Positions 51,816-61,742 of a stretch of 64,000 nt of DNA are shown in pieces (the stretch's first letter is position 1; each line of letters opens with the position of its first letter). The stretch is taken from positions 1 to 64,000 of the forward strand of contig JANQKR010000038.1 of NCBI GenBank assembly GCA_028281025.1. The letters run 5' to 3'. The translations under genes were made by a program, and so were the position numbers. A model generated the notes under the pieces. The model saw only the letters and a list, made by a program, of their open reading frames with translations. It made no database searches and was not told where the DNA came from. The DNA comes from Croceivirga sp. (GTDB lineage: Bacteria > Bacteroidota > Bacteroidia > Flavobacteriales > Flavobacteriaceae).

Positions 51816-53417
51816 ATGAAATTGAAAAAAAATGCATTCTTATTGTTTACACTGGCATCCCTTATGGTCACTTTTTCCAGTTGTGATGGTGAAGATGGTA
51901 GAAACGGCCGTGACGGTGTTGACGGTGTAGATGGAACCGACGGTCAGGACGGACAGGATGGTGAGGATTTCACCGTTTCCGAGTTGGTACCTCTTGAAAG
52001 TTCCGTGGTACCCAATGAGGTATTTGAACTTAAAGGCAGTTTTGCAAGTAGTGCCGACTTGCAGATGATATTGTCCTCTGCAGACATTTTGCCGTCAGAT
52101 TCCACTTTTATTTACGGTTCCTATATGGACGGAGCTGCGTTGTATCCCAATGAAGATGGAACGTATGCCTTTATAAACAATCTGGAATCCGATTATTCCA
52201 TTGCCCGCATAAGAATGAACAAAGACCTTCAGCCATTGGAAGGTGATTATATAGTAAATGCTACGGCTACGGCTTTTACTGCGCAGTGTTCAGGTTCTGC
52301 AATTACTCCGGAAGAACATGGTTTTGGCCCATTATACCTTTCTGGCGGAGAGTGGGGCGGTAATGCCAAAGGGGTTTATCGCATTAATCCATTTCGGAAT
52401 GCCGAAGATAGGGTAGAAGCGGAAAGACTGCCTGCATTGGGGGAATGGTCCACTGAAAATGCCGTTGTGGTTGGCAAAGATGCATATCCTGGAAGTACAG
52501 TTGTTTTTATGGGTGATGATGATAGCAATAACTCCTATCCAGAAGCCCACTTTGCCATGTACGTAGGTAGTTTGGGTGATTTACATGGTGGCGATCTTTA
52601 TGTTTTAAGGGGGAAGGATACCACTGAAACCGCTATTGGTGGTGGTGGCCTAAAATTTGAAATGGGAATGGTGGAAGATACCACTTATGATGTGGAATGG
52701 GTACAGGTAACAGAACGTACCATTGATGAGTTGAATCAAGAAGCCATAGATTCCGTTGCTATAGGTTTTCAAAGAATTGAGGATATTGATTGGCAAAGAG
52801 GTTCAGCAGCGAACAACAGAAATACTTATTTCAACGCTACTGGAAGGTATCGACCCGAGAATCCGGATTTGGCCAATAGGGGAACTACCTTTGGAAGGGT
52901 CTATAAATTAGAGTTAAATCCTGATGATCCAACAGGTGATGCCAAGCTCACTGTTGTGGTGGATGGTGATCGCGAAGGAGGTATCGGTGATGGAATGCAT
53001 TCTCCGGATAATATTTTGGTGACCGAAAACTATGTGTACATTCAGGAAGACCCTAATGGTTATCAGGACTTGAACACCGATATTCAGGGATATGCCAAAC
53101 TATGGCAGTACAATATCAACACCGGGGCTTTGGAAGAAGTTTTGGAATGCAATCAAATTGCCGCTTCGCAATTGGGCTTTGGTACGGAAACAAGATACTG
53201 GGAAATCACAGGTTTGATTGATGTCACGGATATTATCGGTGCCACCGAATCTACTTTTCTTGGAGGTGCCCAGGTTCACGGTTGGGATTTCAATACCACC
53301 CCCGAAACAGCAGTTAGGGCAGATGGCTCAAAATTTGTCGATCCCACGGCAATTGATGAAAGTCTAAGTAGATTGGAAGGTTCCTTCCTTTTTAAATTGA
53401 CTGGACTTCCCAGATAA
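51816..53417 (+). CDS. PhoX-like (DUF839) lipoprotein with collagen-like segment
   Basis: A 533-residue surface or periplasmic protein. The lipoprotein signal (LFTLASLMVTFSSC) is followed by about 10 Gly-X-Y triplets (GEDGRNGRDGVDGVDGTDGQ...), collagen-like and Asp-rich. The main domain resembles PhoX/DUF839 proteins: SPDNILVTENYVYIQEDPNGYQ and GRVYKLELNPDDPTGDAKLT, with a beta-propeller-like organisation. Known PhoX enzymes are calcium- and iron-dependent phosphatases; the activity here is not shown. A cytochrome c peroxidase gene follows after a hairpin, on the same strand. Confidence 0.78.
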   Translation: MKLKKNAFLLFTLASLMVTFSSCDGEDGRNGRDGVDGVDGTDGQDGQDGEDFTVSELVPLESSVVPNEVFELKGSFASSADLQMILSSADILPSDSTFIYGSYMDGAALYPNEDGTYAFINNLESDYSIARIRMNKDLQPLEGDYIVNATATAFTAQCSGSAITPEEHGFGPLYLSGGEWGGNAKGVYRINPFRNAEDRVEAERLPALGEWSTENAVVVGKDAYPGSTVVFMGDDDSNNSYPEAHFAMYVGSLGDLHGGDLYVLRGKDTTETAIGGGGLKFEMGMVEDTTYDVEWVQVTERTIDELNQEAIDSVAIGFQRIEDIDWQRGSAANNRNTYFNATGRYRPENPDLANRGTTFGRVYKLELNPDDPTGDAKLTVVVDGDREGGIGDGMHSPDNILVTENYVYIQEDPNGYQDLNTDIQGYAKLWQYNINTGALEEVLECNQIAASQLGFGTETRYWEITGLIDVTDIIGATESTFLGGAQVHGWDFNTTPETAVRADGSKFVDPTAIDESLSRLEGSFLFKLTGLPR

Positions 53418-53442
53418 TTGGGATGATATAAAAGTTTTTTCA

Positions 53443-53474
53443 AAGGGTTCCCAACCATAAGGTTGGGAGCCCTT
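53443..53474 (+). terminator. Intercistronic hairpin
   Basis: A 14-bp stem (AAGGGTTCCCAACC / GGTTGGGAGCCCTT, one G-T pair) with loop ATAA. A T run lies before, not after, the stem, so it may attenuate or stabilise the PhoX-like mRNA rather than end it. The peroxidase ORF begins 14 bp later. Confidence 0.55.
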
Positions 53475-53487
53475 CACTCATTAACCC

Positions 53488-55326
53488 ATGTTTTGCATGA
53501 AAATGAAAATGAAACCGTTGTCCTATTATTTGGTCATCCTTTTTTTACTACCATCCTGTCAGGAAAAAACCTTCGAAAAAGTAACCAGTACCAAGGAACC
53601 TTCCAGGTTCAATGAAGCCGTAAGGCAATACTATTTTAAAACCTTGGACAGTGCTTCCTTCCATATCCAACAAATGGACACTTTACATAGCCTAGCGGAA
53701 AATCAGGATGCATTCCTAAAGAGTAGAAAATGGTACAAGCGTGTGGAACCTATGCTTATAGCGTATGACCACGAAAATTACCTCTCCATGAATGCGCCCA
53801 ATTTGTTGAAGGTGGAAATCGATGATTATACCGATATAAAAATACGTAAGCCCAAGAGTTACCAAGTTTTGGAAGAAATGCTATTTGGAGGGGATGCCAT
53901 TTCAAACAGGGAGTTACACAACGTACTGGTATACCTTCAGTCCCGTATTCCTTACATTGGAAAGCACCATAATATTTACAGGCAATTGGATAGGCACCAT
54001 TTAAAGATGATCAGGGATGCCATTGTCAATGTAGCGACAAAGGGCATCACCGGTTTCGATTCCCCAATGCTATCCAATTCCCTTACGGAAGCCATTGACA
54101 ATTACATGACCCTAAAAGAAATCCTTGAAATTTATAGGGAAGCTTTTCGGGATACCGGTTTATACCAGGAATGGATGACGGAATTGGATGCTGCGATGAC
54201 CACCCTGGAACAAGGGGATTTTGAAACTTTTGACCGCTACACTTTTATTAAAGAACATACCCACACCCAACTTCAATTGGTCAATGCCACCGCTATGGAT
54301 TGGCAGGTCAATTTAAACACATCACGGCCTTTGAACCCTAAGGCCGACAATCTTTTTGACAAGGATTTTTTTAATATAAAAATGTTTGCTTTGCCCAATT
54401 CCCCACCCATTGGTGAAGAGCGCGTAGCCTTGGGAAGGGCATTGTTCAATGATAACGCATTGTCCAATGAAGGATTGATGAGTTGTGCCACCTGCCACCT
54501 TAAAGAAAAGGCCTTTACGGATGGCCAACCAAAAGCATTGGGAAATAACGGAAAGCCCTTACAGCGCAATACGCCAACGCTTTCCTATGCCGTATATCAA
54601 AAAACGTTTTTCTATGATGGAAGTGGGGATGATCTGGAGGCGCAGATCGTAAGTGTTGCCAATAACGAAAATGAATTCCATATGGATTTGAACAGGATGG
54701 AAGAGCAGGTAAAAGCGAACGCAACGTACCAATCGGCATTTGATTCGCTGTACCGCGATGGCGTCACGAATCAAAATGTGCGAAATGCCATTGCCACGTA
54801 TATTCGGAGTTTGGCCCCTTTCGATTCCAAGTTTGACCGAAATATGCAGGGAAAGGAAGAAAGCTTGACGCAAGAGGAAGTCCTGGGGTTTAATTTATTT
54901 ATGGGCAAGGCCGCTTGCGCCACATGTCATTTTCCACCGGCTTTTAATGGAACGGTTCCACCAAAATACCAGGAGACCGAGTTTGAAAATCTGGGGCTGC
55001 CCAAGAATGCCAGCTTTACCCATCCCGTTCTGGACGAAGATCTGGGACAATACTTTCCCTATAAGGTGGAAGAGAAGAAATCGTTTTTCAAAACATCTAC
55101 GGTCAGGAACATTGCCCTTACCGGCCCTTACATGCATAACGGGGTCTACAAGACTTTGGAAGAGGTAATGCAATTTTACAATGTGGGCGGTGGCCAGGGA
55201 ATGGGATTGGACGTGCCCTACCAGACCTTACCTCCCGATTCGCTGGACTTAACGGACAGGGAGACCAAAGCCATCATTGCCTTTATGCGCACTTTGACGG
55301 ATCGGGAATTTGAAACTATGGATTAA
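53488..55326 (+). CDS. Di-haem cytochrome c peroxidase-like lipoprotein with N-terminal extension
   Basis: A 612-residue lipoprotein (LVILFLLPSC). Residues from about 30 to 290 form a helical extension of unknown type. The C-terminal half is a MauG/CcpA-type peroxidase with two CxxCH haem sites, CATCH at 333-337 and CATCH at 477-481. It also has GRALFNDNALSNEGLMSCATC and FKTSTVRNIALTGPYMHNGVYKTLEEV. It should reduce peroxide in the periplasm with c-type electron donors. Several ATGs occur in the first 8 codons (53488, 53497, 53503, 53509) and I cannot decide between them. Its stop overlaps the convergent TIGR02757 stop by 3 nt. Confidence 0.88.
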   Translation: MFCMKMKMKPLSYYLVILFLLPSCQEKTFEKVTSTKEPSRFNEAVRQYYFKTLDSASFHIQQMDTLHSLAENQDAFLKSRKWYKRVEPMLIAYDHENYLSMNAPNLLKVEIDDYTDIKIRKPKSYQVLEEMLFGGDAISNRELHNVLVYLQSRIPYIGKHHNIYRQLDRHHLKMIRDAIVNVATKGITGFDSPMLSNSLTEAIDNYMTLKEILEIYREAFRDTGLYQEWMTELDAAMTTLEQGDFETFDRYTFIKEHTHTQLQLVNATAMDWQVNLNTSRPLNPKADNLFDKDFFNIKMFALPNSPPIGEERVALGRALFNDNALSNEGLMSCATCHLKEKAFTDGQPKALGNNGKPLQRNTPTLSYAVYQKTFFYDGSGDDLEAQIVSVANNENEFHMDLNRMEEQVKANATYQSAFDSLYRDGVTNQNVRNAIATYIRSLAPFDSKFDRNMQGKEESLTQEEVLGFNLFMGKAACATCHFPPAFNGTVPPKYQETEFENLGLPKNASFTHPVLDEDLGQYFPYKVEEKKSFFKTSTVRNIALTGPYMHNGVYKTLEEVMQFYNVGGGQGMGLDVPYQTLPPDSLDLTDRETKAIIAFMRTLTDREFETMD

Positions 55327-56087
55327 AATTTTTCGAAAACCCCCAATCCAAAAAGGGCAAAATCATATTTAACGGGATCGATGGGACTCAATTGGCGAAG
55401 ACTATGGTCCAACTCCATAACGGCTTTTGCGTCGTTTTGTTTCCGTTGTAAAAGCCTTAGTTTTCTCGCTACGTTTCCCGAGTGTACGTCCAGGGGGCAG
55501 GATAACTGGTTTGGGGATAGGGATTTCCATAAACCAAAATCCACACCTTTGGCAGCGGGCCGTACCATCCAGCGCAAAAACATATTTATTCGTTTGGCAG
55601 CGGAGCCCGAATCAGGATTGGATACATGTTTTTGGGTACGTTTGGAATGCGGCAATTCAAAAAACAACTCCTTAAATCGAGCTATTGCCGGTTGCAGTGT
55701 ATGTGGCTCCTGATGTTTGGAAAAAATAGGTTCCAGCCCGCCGTAATTTTTATATATGGATTTAAGTGCGGTAGTGAAAAAACGTAAATCCATCCCGTTA
55801 AAAGTCCTATGGACAAAGTCATCCAAACGCCCCAAGTCCGATACTTCATGGTTGCGGATAAAATCGTGAGGGGAGTTGTCCATAAGTTCCATCATCCGCG
55901 TGGCACTTTTAATAATGCTCATACGGTTGCCCCATGCAATGGTGGCCGTCAAAAATGCACTGATTTCAACATCTTCCTTTTTGGTGTACCGATGCGGGAT
56001 TTGAATGGGATCCGATTCCAGGAACTTGGGATGCTCATACTGTTCCGCCTTGGCATCTAAAAAGGTTTTAAGCTCGGACTTTTTCAA
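55323..56087 (-). CDS. TIGR02757 family protein
   Basis: A 254-residue protein, family TIGR02757, unknown function, widespread in Bacteroidota. Motifs: YTKKEDVEISAFLTATIAWGNR, HDFIRNHEVSDLG, LRFFTTALKSIY, KRINMFLRWMVRP and CPLDVHSGNVARKL. The start is taken as TTG at 56087, which overlaps the stop of the CPBP gene by 4 nt (TTGA). The upstream open frame to 56252 is only the shadow of that gene. Helix-rich and probably DNA-repair-glycosylase-like in fold, but I cannot prove that. Confidence 0.85.
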   Translation of the reverse strand: MKKSELKTFLDAKAEQYEHPKFLESDPIQIPHRYTKKEDVEISAFLTATIAWGNRMSIIKSATRMMELMDNSPHDFIRNHEVSDLGRLDDFVHRTFNGMDLRFFTTALKSIYKNYGGLEPIFSKHQEPHTLQPAIARFKELFFELPHSKRTQKHVSNPDSGSAAKRINMFLRWMVRPAAKGVDFGLWKSLSPNQLSCPLDVHSGNVARKLRLLQRKQNDAKAVMELDHSLRQLSPIDPVKYDFALFGLGVFEKF

Positions 56088-56644
56088 TTTGCAGATGGAT
56101 TTAGAAGTGTAACCAATAGAAAGGGTCCAAGCAAAATTAAATTGAACAGGGCATGAAAAAGCATTGCATGTCCCAAACCCATCCTCACCCTTATGTAGCT
56201 TAAAAAAATACCGGTAATCAGTTGGGGCAAAAATAGGAGTGGGGCAAACCATAGTGCATTTTGATACCCCTCAAAATTAAAAAGATGGATGAGTCCAAAT
56301 AGAAAAATGGAGGTATAAAGAGCCAAGGCAAAATAGGTCGATTTTTTAAATAAGATCAGAGGCCCCCTAAAAAGGGATTCTTCCAAAACAGGGGCCAACA
56401 CTACGGCCATGGCCAAAATTACCAAGGGATGATAGTGCCCAAACAATCGCTCCATTCCATGTGTGCCGACATCTACGCCCAAGGCCTCCCTTATTATTTC
56501 TATGATGAACCCTACCCCTATGGCAATGGCAATATTCCACCCCAAAAGGTTTAGAAAGACCCGTCTTTGTAAAGTGCCGGGATAGGTATACGTTTGATAT
56601 TTGGGCCTAAGAAAAAATGCCCAAACCTTTTTCAGTAGGTTCAT
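56084..56644 (-). CDS. CPBP family intramembrane metalloprotease
   Basis: A 186-residue membrane protein with about five spans. The ABI/CPBP motifs are present: [12 protein letters not shown] (EExxxR), FGLIHLFNF and HALFNLI, which supply the metal-binding His and Glu. Family members process prenylated or other membrane proteins. It overlaps the LolD-like gene by 4 nt (ATGA) at its start, and its stop overlaps the TIGR02757 start, so all three are tightly coupled. Confidence 0.88.
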   Translation of the reverse strand: MNLLKKVWAFFLRPKYQTYTYPGTLQRRVFLNLLGWNIAIAIGVGFIIEIIREALGVDVGTHGMERLFGHYHPLVILAMAVVLAPVLEESLFRGPLILFKKSTYFALALYTSIFLFGLIHLFNFEGYQNALWFAPLLFLPQLITGIFLSYIRVRMGLGHAMLFHALFNLILLGPFLLVTLLNPSAN

Positions 56645-57315
56645 ACAACCATTTTTCCATCTACCATTGTCAATTTTCTGTCTGCCATATTGGCCAAGTT
56701 CTGGTTGTGGGTCACAATAACAAAGGTTTGTCCAAATTCTTCCCTAAGCTTAAAGAAAAGGTGGTGCAAATTGTCTGCACTTTCGGAGTCCAAATTTCCA
56801 CTGGGTTCATCCGCCAAAACAACGGAAGGGCCATTGATCAAAGACCGCGCTACGGCAACACGTTGCTGTTCGCCACCGGATAATGCACTGGGTTTATGGT
56901 CATGCCGTTTTTCCAATCCCAAAAATCCCAATAGTTCCTTTGCTTTTTTCTCGCATTCCTGTCTGTTCGTTTTTTTGATGAAGGCCGGGATACAGACATT
57001 TTCCAGTGCCGTGAATTCGGGAAGGAGTTGGTGGAATTGAAAGATAAAACCGATGTGTTCGTTTCTAAATTTGGCCAAATCCCTGGAATTTAGCTGATTA
57101 ACGTCAATTCCATTGATTTGAATCGAGCTGTCCCCTGGATTGGAGGCCATGTCCAAGGTTCCCAAAATCTGAAGTAGGGTGGTTTTGCCTGCTCCCGAAG
57201 CTCCGACAATGGAAACAATTTCACTTTTTTCTATCGTTAGGTCCACACCTTTTAAGACTTCTAAACTTCCGTAGGATTTATGAATGTTTTTTGCGTATAT
57301 CATGCCGGAATTCAT
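56641..57315 (-). CDS. LolD-type ABC transporter ATP-binding protein
   Basis: A 224-residue ABC ATPase. Walker [11 protein letters not shown]-loop [17 protein letters not shown], signature [15 protein letters not shown], Walker [19 protein letters not shown]. This fits the MacB/LolD group that energises lipoprotein release or FtsX-like permeases. No permease gene is adjacent, so its partner is elsewhere. Start at 57315 ([12 protein letters not shown]) or at the ATG at 57303. Confidence 0.88.
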   Translation of the reverse strand: MNSGMIYAKNIHKSYGSLEVLKGVDLTIEKSEIVSIVGASGAGKTTLLQILGTLDMASNPGDSSIQINGIDVNQLNSRDLAKFRNEHIGFIFQFHQLLPEFTALENVCIPAFIKKTNRQECEKKAKELLGFLGLEKRHDHKPSALSGGEQQRVAVARSLINGPSVVLADEPSGNLDSESADNLHHLFFKLREEFGQTFVIVTHNQNLANMADRKLTMVDGKMVV

Positions 57316-57455
57316 CGGTGTGAAAGTAAGGAATCCCTATGTAGCGAACAACAAAAGATACTATAAGGTTATTGCTATTTTTGCGACTATTAAGCAAAAG
57401 TTAAATGTACGGTCAATATTGCATATTTCAATAAATTGTTCAACTTTTACTATAA

Positions 57456-58019
57456 ATGGATAAACAAAATAACGCAAACCTTGAAACGGCCATTCTGGCC
57501 AACGGCTGTTTTTGGTGCACAGAGGCTGTATTTCAAAGGCTTAAAGGAGTAAGGTCAGTAGTATCAGGTTATACGGGAGGAAACATCAAAAATCCTGCGT
57601 ATCGCGAAATCTGTACTGGAAGAACAGGACATGCAGAGGCCATCAAAATTACTTTTGACCCTAAGGAAATTTCCTTTCAGGAATTATTGGAAGTTTTTTT
57701 CGCTACACATGACCCTACAACCCTTAACCGCCAGGGAAATGATGTGGGCACCCAGTACAGAAGTGAAATTTTCTATACCACGGAAGGGCAAAAACGTTTG
57801 GCGGAACAGTATATTCAATTTTTGGAAGGGGAAAAAGTCTTTTCGGACCCTATAGTTACGGCTATTTCTGAAGAGAAACCGTTTTATGTTGCCGAAGAGG
57901 AGCATCACAATTATTATAATGAACATGGTCTTCAACCCTATTGCCAATTCATCATCAATCCAAAAATCAAAAAACTGCAAAAACACTTTGCGGACAAACT
58001 AAACACCGTCAAAAACTAA
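57456..58019 (+). CDS. msrA: Peptide methionine-S-sulfoxide reductase
   Basis: A 187-residue cytosolic repair enzyme that reduces methionine-S-sulfoxide in proteins. The active-site motif [10 protein letters not shown] is present, with [25 protein letters not shown] and EEHHNYY in the usual order. A TATTTTTG box lies at 57376-57383, 72 bp upstream. The folE gene follows after 1 bp. Confidence 0.95.
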   Translation: MDKQNNANLETAILANGCFWCTEAVFQRLKGVRSVVSGYTGGNIKNPAYREICTGRTGHAEAIKITFDPKEISFQELLEVFFATHDPTTLNRQGNDVGTQYRSEIFYTTEGQKRLAEQYIQFLEGEKVFSDPIVTAISEEKPFYVAEEEHHNYYNEHGLQPYCQFIINPKIKKLQKHFADKLNTVKN

Positions 58020-58020
58020 C

Positions 58021-58620
58021 ATGGCACCCTACAAAAACCTTGAGGAGTATAACATTGAATTGACCAATGAGGTCAAAGACCGCTATTTAAAGATCATTGA
58101 TGAGATAGGGGAGGATGTGTCCCGGGAAGGACTTTTAAAAACCCCCGAACGTGCTGCTAAGGCCATGCTTTTCCTGACCCAGGGATACAAGCAGGATGCC
58201 GTGGAAATCTTAAGAAGTGCCATGTTCAAGGAGGAATATGACGATATGGTCATCATAAAGGACATTGAACTGTATTCGCTCTGTGAACACCATATGCTTC
58301 CCTTTTTTGGGAAGGCGCATATTGCCTATATCCCCAATGGACATATTGTGGGATTGAGCAAAATTCCAAGGATTGTCGATGTGTTTGCAAGACGATTGCA
58401 GGTTCAGGAACGATTGACCCACGATATTTTGGAATGTATCAACAATACCTTAAAACCAAAAGGGGTCGCCGTGGTTATTGAAGCATCCCATATGTGTATG
58501 ATGATGCGGGGAGTACAAAAACAGAACTCGGTTACCACAACTTCCGGATTCAGGGGACAGTTTGAAAAGATTGAAACACGGAACGAATTTTTGAAACTGA
58601 TCAGTTCCGATTTGTCTTAA
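58021..58620 (+). CDS. folE: GTP cyclohydrolase I (housekeeping copy)
   Basis: A 199-residue enzyme that converts GTP to dihydroneopterin triphosphate, the first step in folate and pterin synthesis. Zinc ligands lie in [12 protein letters not shown] (Cys, His) and [12 protein letters not shown] (Cys). [24 protein letters not shown] and [10 protein letters not shown] are hallmark blocks. It is co-transcribed with msrA (1-bp gap). A second, divergent copy lies at 61.7 kb in this window. Confidence 0.95.
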   Translation: MAPYKNLEEYNIELTNEVKDRYLKIIDEIGEDVSREGLLKTPERAAKAMLFLTQGYKQDAVEILRSAMFKEEYDDMVIIKDIELYSLCEHHMLPFFGKAHIAYIPNGHIVGLSKIPRIVDVFARRLQVQERLTHDILECINNTLKPKGVAVVIEASHMCMMMRGVQKQNSVTTTSGFRGQFEKIETRNEFLKLISSDLS

Positions 58621-58658
58621 GCGGCAACGCTGTTACTTTTTTTGCTTATTTTTCGGAC

Positions 58659-58952
58659 ATGTCTAACACATCGGATAAGCGTACCCGCAATTTAGTTTTA
58701 GGATTACTGTTTGATGGCATCGGGATGTCCTCATTGCTCATACCCGGTCTGGGTGACATATTGGATGTAATCTGGGCGCCATTGGCGGGGTGGTTAATGA
58801 CCCGAATGTATAAAGGGAATGTAGGGAAAGCTGCTGGGGTAATCACTTTTATTGAGGAGATCGTGCCTGGGCTCGATGTCATTCCCACCTTTACCATCAT
58901 GTGGATCTACACCTATTTTTTTTCCGGGAAAAACAAAAAGAATATCGTCTAG
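58659..58952 (+). CDS. Small membrane protein of unknown function
   Basis: A 97-residue protein with hydrophobic spans (NLVLGLLFDGIGMSSLLIPG, LDVIPTFTIMWIYTYFF) and Gly/Pro-rich turns (IPGLGDILDVIWAPLAGW). It is 38 bp after folE on the same strand and ends just before a small terminator hairpin. I cannot name the family with confidence. Confidence 0.65.
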   Translation: MSNTSDKRTRNLVLGLLFDGIGMSSLLIPGLGDILDVIWAPLAGWLMTRMYKGNVGKAAGVITFIEEIVPGLDVIPTFTIMWIYTYFFSGKNKKNIV

Positions 58953-58967
58953 GGCCTGCTGACACCC

Positions 58968-58986
58968 AGCCAAAAAGTGGCTTTTT
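58968..58986 (+). terminator. Possible intrinsic terminator
   Basis: Stem AGCCA / TGGCT with loop AAAAG followed by TTTT. Short, so moderate confidence. The 220 bp that follow carry no supported gene, only a TACTTTTG box at 59186-59193 before the next gene. Confidence 0.45.
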
Positions 58987-59233
58987 CGCTTGCCCCAATT
59001 CTGCTAAACTTCTACGTACGGCACTCTCTCCGCATCAAGATATTGGCTCGGTTGCACCAAGGACAATTCGTGTTATGGGAAACGTAATAAGTTGGATTGA
59101 ATTTCTGGAACGCACCAATGATTTAAAACGATGCCAAACCATACTTTCTTTACACTGGAATAACAATTTCTGAAGTAATGCTTTTTACTTTTGCAAGCGT
59201 AAAATGAATCAAAGTATAGTGATGATTAATTCC

Positions 59234-60577
59234 ATGAAAAACAGACTTTTTTTTATAGCATTTATAGGGATGCTGAACATAGCTGGCCTTTTGGCCCAAG
59301 ACCTACTTCAATCCGGACCAATGGTGGGGTATTCAACCATGCGTGAAGTACTTCTTTGGGCCCAGACAAAAACCGATGCGGAAGTACATTTTGAATATTT
59401 TGACAAGGAAAATCCCAAAGAACGCTTCAAAACCAAAAAACAGCGTACACAATCCCATACGGGTTTTGTTGCCAAACTTATTGCGGACCAAGTCCTTCCC
59501 GGGAAAACCTATACCTATGAGCTGTATATTGATGGAAGTAAGATCGATCGTAACTATCCAATGGAGTTTCAGACACAGGAGCTTTGGCAGTGGCGAACCG
59601 ATCCCCCGGAAGTGCGTTTTGCCCTGGGCAGTTGTAATTATGTCAATGAAGAACGTTTTGACCGTCCTGGCAAGCCCTATGGCAGTGATTTTGAAATTTT
59701 TGATGCCATCCATCAAAAAAAACCGGATTTTATGCTTTGGATGGGGGATAATACCTATCTAAGGGAAGCTGATTGGAACTCAAGAACCGGTTTTTTACAT
59801 CGTTATACGCATACACGTTCATTACCTGAACTGCAGCCGTTGTTGGCCTCTACCCACCATTATGCCATTTGGGACGATCACGACTATGGTCCCAACGATT
59901 CCGATGGAAGTTTTTGGTTAAAGACTACGGCTTCAGAGATATTCAGGCTTTTTTGGGGCAACCCCAATTATGACGTAATCGGACAGGGAGGTATTACAGG
60001 TACCTTTCAATGGGCCGATCTGGATTTCTTCTTGTTGGACAATCGCTATTTTAGGACCTCAAACTCCAATTTTGCCACGGAACGGGAAATGTTGGGGAAA
60101 ACTCAAATAGATTGGCTCATCAATGCCTTGGCGTCAAGTAGGGCGACTTTTAAATTCGTTGTTGTTGGCGGACAGGTGATAAGTACGGAAGCCATGCATG
60201 AAAACTATGCCACCTTCCCGGAGGAACGGGGGTATTTGCTCCAAAAAATCCGTGAGGCAAAAATTGAAGGCGTTGTCTTTTTGGATGGGGATAGACACCA
60301 TACGGGGCTCAGCCGTATGAAGGAAAGCGATAGGGTATATCCATTATACGATCTCACCTGTTCTTCGTTGACTGCGGGCGCTTATCCCAATAAAGAGGAA
60401 TTGAACCAATATCGCCTGGAGGAAACCTTATTTGGGGAACATAATTTTGGCATCTTAAAGGTCTCCGGACCACGGACGGAACGTGTCCTTAACATGACCA
60501 TTTTTGATAAGGAAGGAAAAGAGGTTTGGACGAAAGATATCCATGCCAAGGACCTGAAATATCCCAAAGTCAAGTAG
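59234..60577 (+). CDS. PhoD-like alkaline phosphatase family protein
   Basis: A 447-residue exported phosphodiesterase/phosphatase. I start at the ATG at 59234, which gives a clean signal peptide (FFIAFIGMLNIAGLLAQ). The metal-binding blocks are FALGSCNYVN, FMLWMGDNTYL, YAIWDDHDYGPNDSDG and FVVVGGQVIS, with VVFLDGDRHHTGLSR towards the end, typical of the PhoD metallophosphoesterase fold (Fe/Ca). It probably releases phosphate from organic esters in the periplasm. The upstream ATG-bearing extension is rejected because it lacks a signal peptide. Confidence 0.9.
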   Translation: MKNRLFFIAFIGMLNIAGLLAQDLLQSGPMVGYSTMREVLLWAQTKTDAEVHFEYFDKENPKERFKTKKQRTQSHTGFVAKLIADQVLPGKTYTYELYIDGSKIDRNYPMEFQTQELWQWRTDPPEVRFALGSCNYVNEERFDRPGKPYGSDFEIFDAIHQKKPDFMLWMGDNTYLREADWNSRTGFLHRYTHTRSLPELQPLLASTHHYAIWDDHDYGPNDSDGSFWLKTTASEIFRLFWGNPNYDVIGQGGITGTFQWADLDFFLLDNRYFRTSNSNFATEREMLGKTQIDWLINALASSRATFKFVVVGGQVISTEAMHENYATFPEERGYLLQKIREAKIEGVVFLDGDRHHTGLSRMKESDRVYPLYDLTCSSLTAGAYPNKEELNQYRLEETLFGEHNFGILKVSGPRTERVLNMTIFDKEGKEVWTKDIHAKDLKYPKVK

Positions 60578-60689
60578 GGACTGATTGGGTATTCTGCCCA
60601 TTCCTTTTTATACTTTGGGGGAGCGGGGAATACATCGCTGCTAAAGGCGGAATTTATAAAACGATGTTTTATGTATTAAACTGGAAACC

Positions 60690-61742
60690 ATGTCAAGAAT
60701 CAGTATTGTACTTATCCTATTACTTTCGGTTCAAATGGGTACTTCCCAGAAAACACTGCAACAAGTACTTGGGGATGACACACGTCCTGCCAGGGAAAAC
60801 CTCCGTATTCAAGTGGAAGACAGTTTGGGCAATAGGGGTTATTTACCCGTTTCCGTCGTAAAAGGCAAGGGGGAGGGGCCAACTTTTACCATAGTTGCTG
60901 GTGTTCATGGATTTGAGTACCCGCCCATAGTTGCCACGCAGCAACTAATGAAGGAAATAAAAATGGATTCATTGTTGGGTACAATTATCTTTGTTCCTAT
61001 TGCCAATAGAAGTTCTTTTTACTCAAGAACACCATTTTTCAATCCACAGGATAAGGTCAATCTGAACAACGCCTTTCCCGGTGATGCCAATGGAACAATT
61101 ACACAGCGTTTGGCCCATATCATCACCGAAAACATCATTCCGGTAAGCGATGTATTTTTGGATATCCATGGTGGTGACGCTCCCGAAGACCTTTTGCCCT
61201 TTATCTGCTATTACAACAATAAGAAGCGACCGAAACAGACCCAACGGGCCAAAGCGCTTTCTGAGGCAAGCGGATTTGATTATATCGTTTCATATCCCTA
61301 TACCCTTTCGGATGGGGAACCGGCAAAATATACATTCAAACAAGCCGTTCAGGACGGCAAGACGGCTTTGAGTATTGAATGCGGAAAATTGGGGAACGTG
61401 CAAAAAGAAGCGGTGGCATTAATTAAAAAGGGTGTTTATAATATGTTGGCCGAAATGAAAATGTACGGTAGGGGCAAACGGACCAATAATAATCCCACAA
61501 GATTGAACAGTCAGGTTTATATAAGGTCAAAAGAAACGGGTGTTTTCTACAGTTTTGTTAAGGCTGGTGATTCCGTAAGCAAAGGTGATGTTGTTGGCCG
61601 TACTACGGATGAATTCGGTAGGGAACTTGCCCAATACAAAGCACCTGTTTCCGGAATCGTATTATATAATCTGGCGACACCGCCCATTAGCAAGGGTAAT
61701 ACCGTTATGTGCATTAGTCGATTTTTGGAGGAGAACAGGTAA
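60690..61742 (+). CDS. Secreted succinylglutamate desuccinylase/aspartoacylase family protein
   Basis: A 350-residue zinc-dependent hydrolase of the M14-like AstE/AspA family, with signal peptide (ISIVLILLLSVQMGTSQ). Metal ligands are in AGVHGFEYPP (His, Glu) and DVFLDIHGGDAPED (His). Further features are VPIANRSSFYSRTPFFNP and LSIECGKLG. A C-terminal beta-sandwich with RTTDEFGRELAQYKAPVSGIV resembles a lipoyl-like tail. The natural substrate is unknown. Its stop codon abuts that of the convergent second folE. Confidence 0.88.
   Translation: MSRISIVLILLLSVQMGTSQKTLQQVLGDDTRPARENLRIQVEDSLGNRGYLPVSVVKGKGEGPTFTIVAGVHGFEYPPIVATQQLMKEIKMDSLLGTIIFVPIANRSSFYSRTPFFNPQDKVNLNNAFPGDANGTITQRLAHIITENIIPVSDVFLDIHGGDAPEDLLPFICYYNNKKRPKQTQRAKALSEASGFDYIVSYPYTLSDGEPAKYTFKQAVQDGKTALSIECGKLGNVQKEAVALIKKGVYNMLAEMKMYGRGKRTNNNPTRLNSQVYIRSKETGVFYSFVKAGDSVSKGDVVGRTTDEFGRELAQYKAPVSGIVLYNLATPPISKGNTVMCISRFLEENR

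Noticed and set aside
58901-59173. A 90-codon frame between the small membrane gene and the PhoD-like gene
   Set aside because: It overlaps the end of the preceding gene in another frame and crosses the terminator-like hairpin; no family features.
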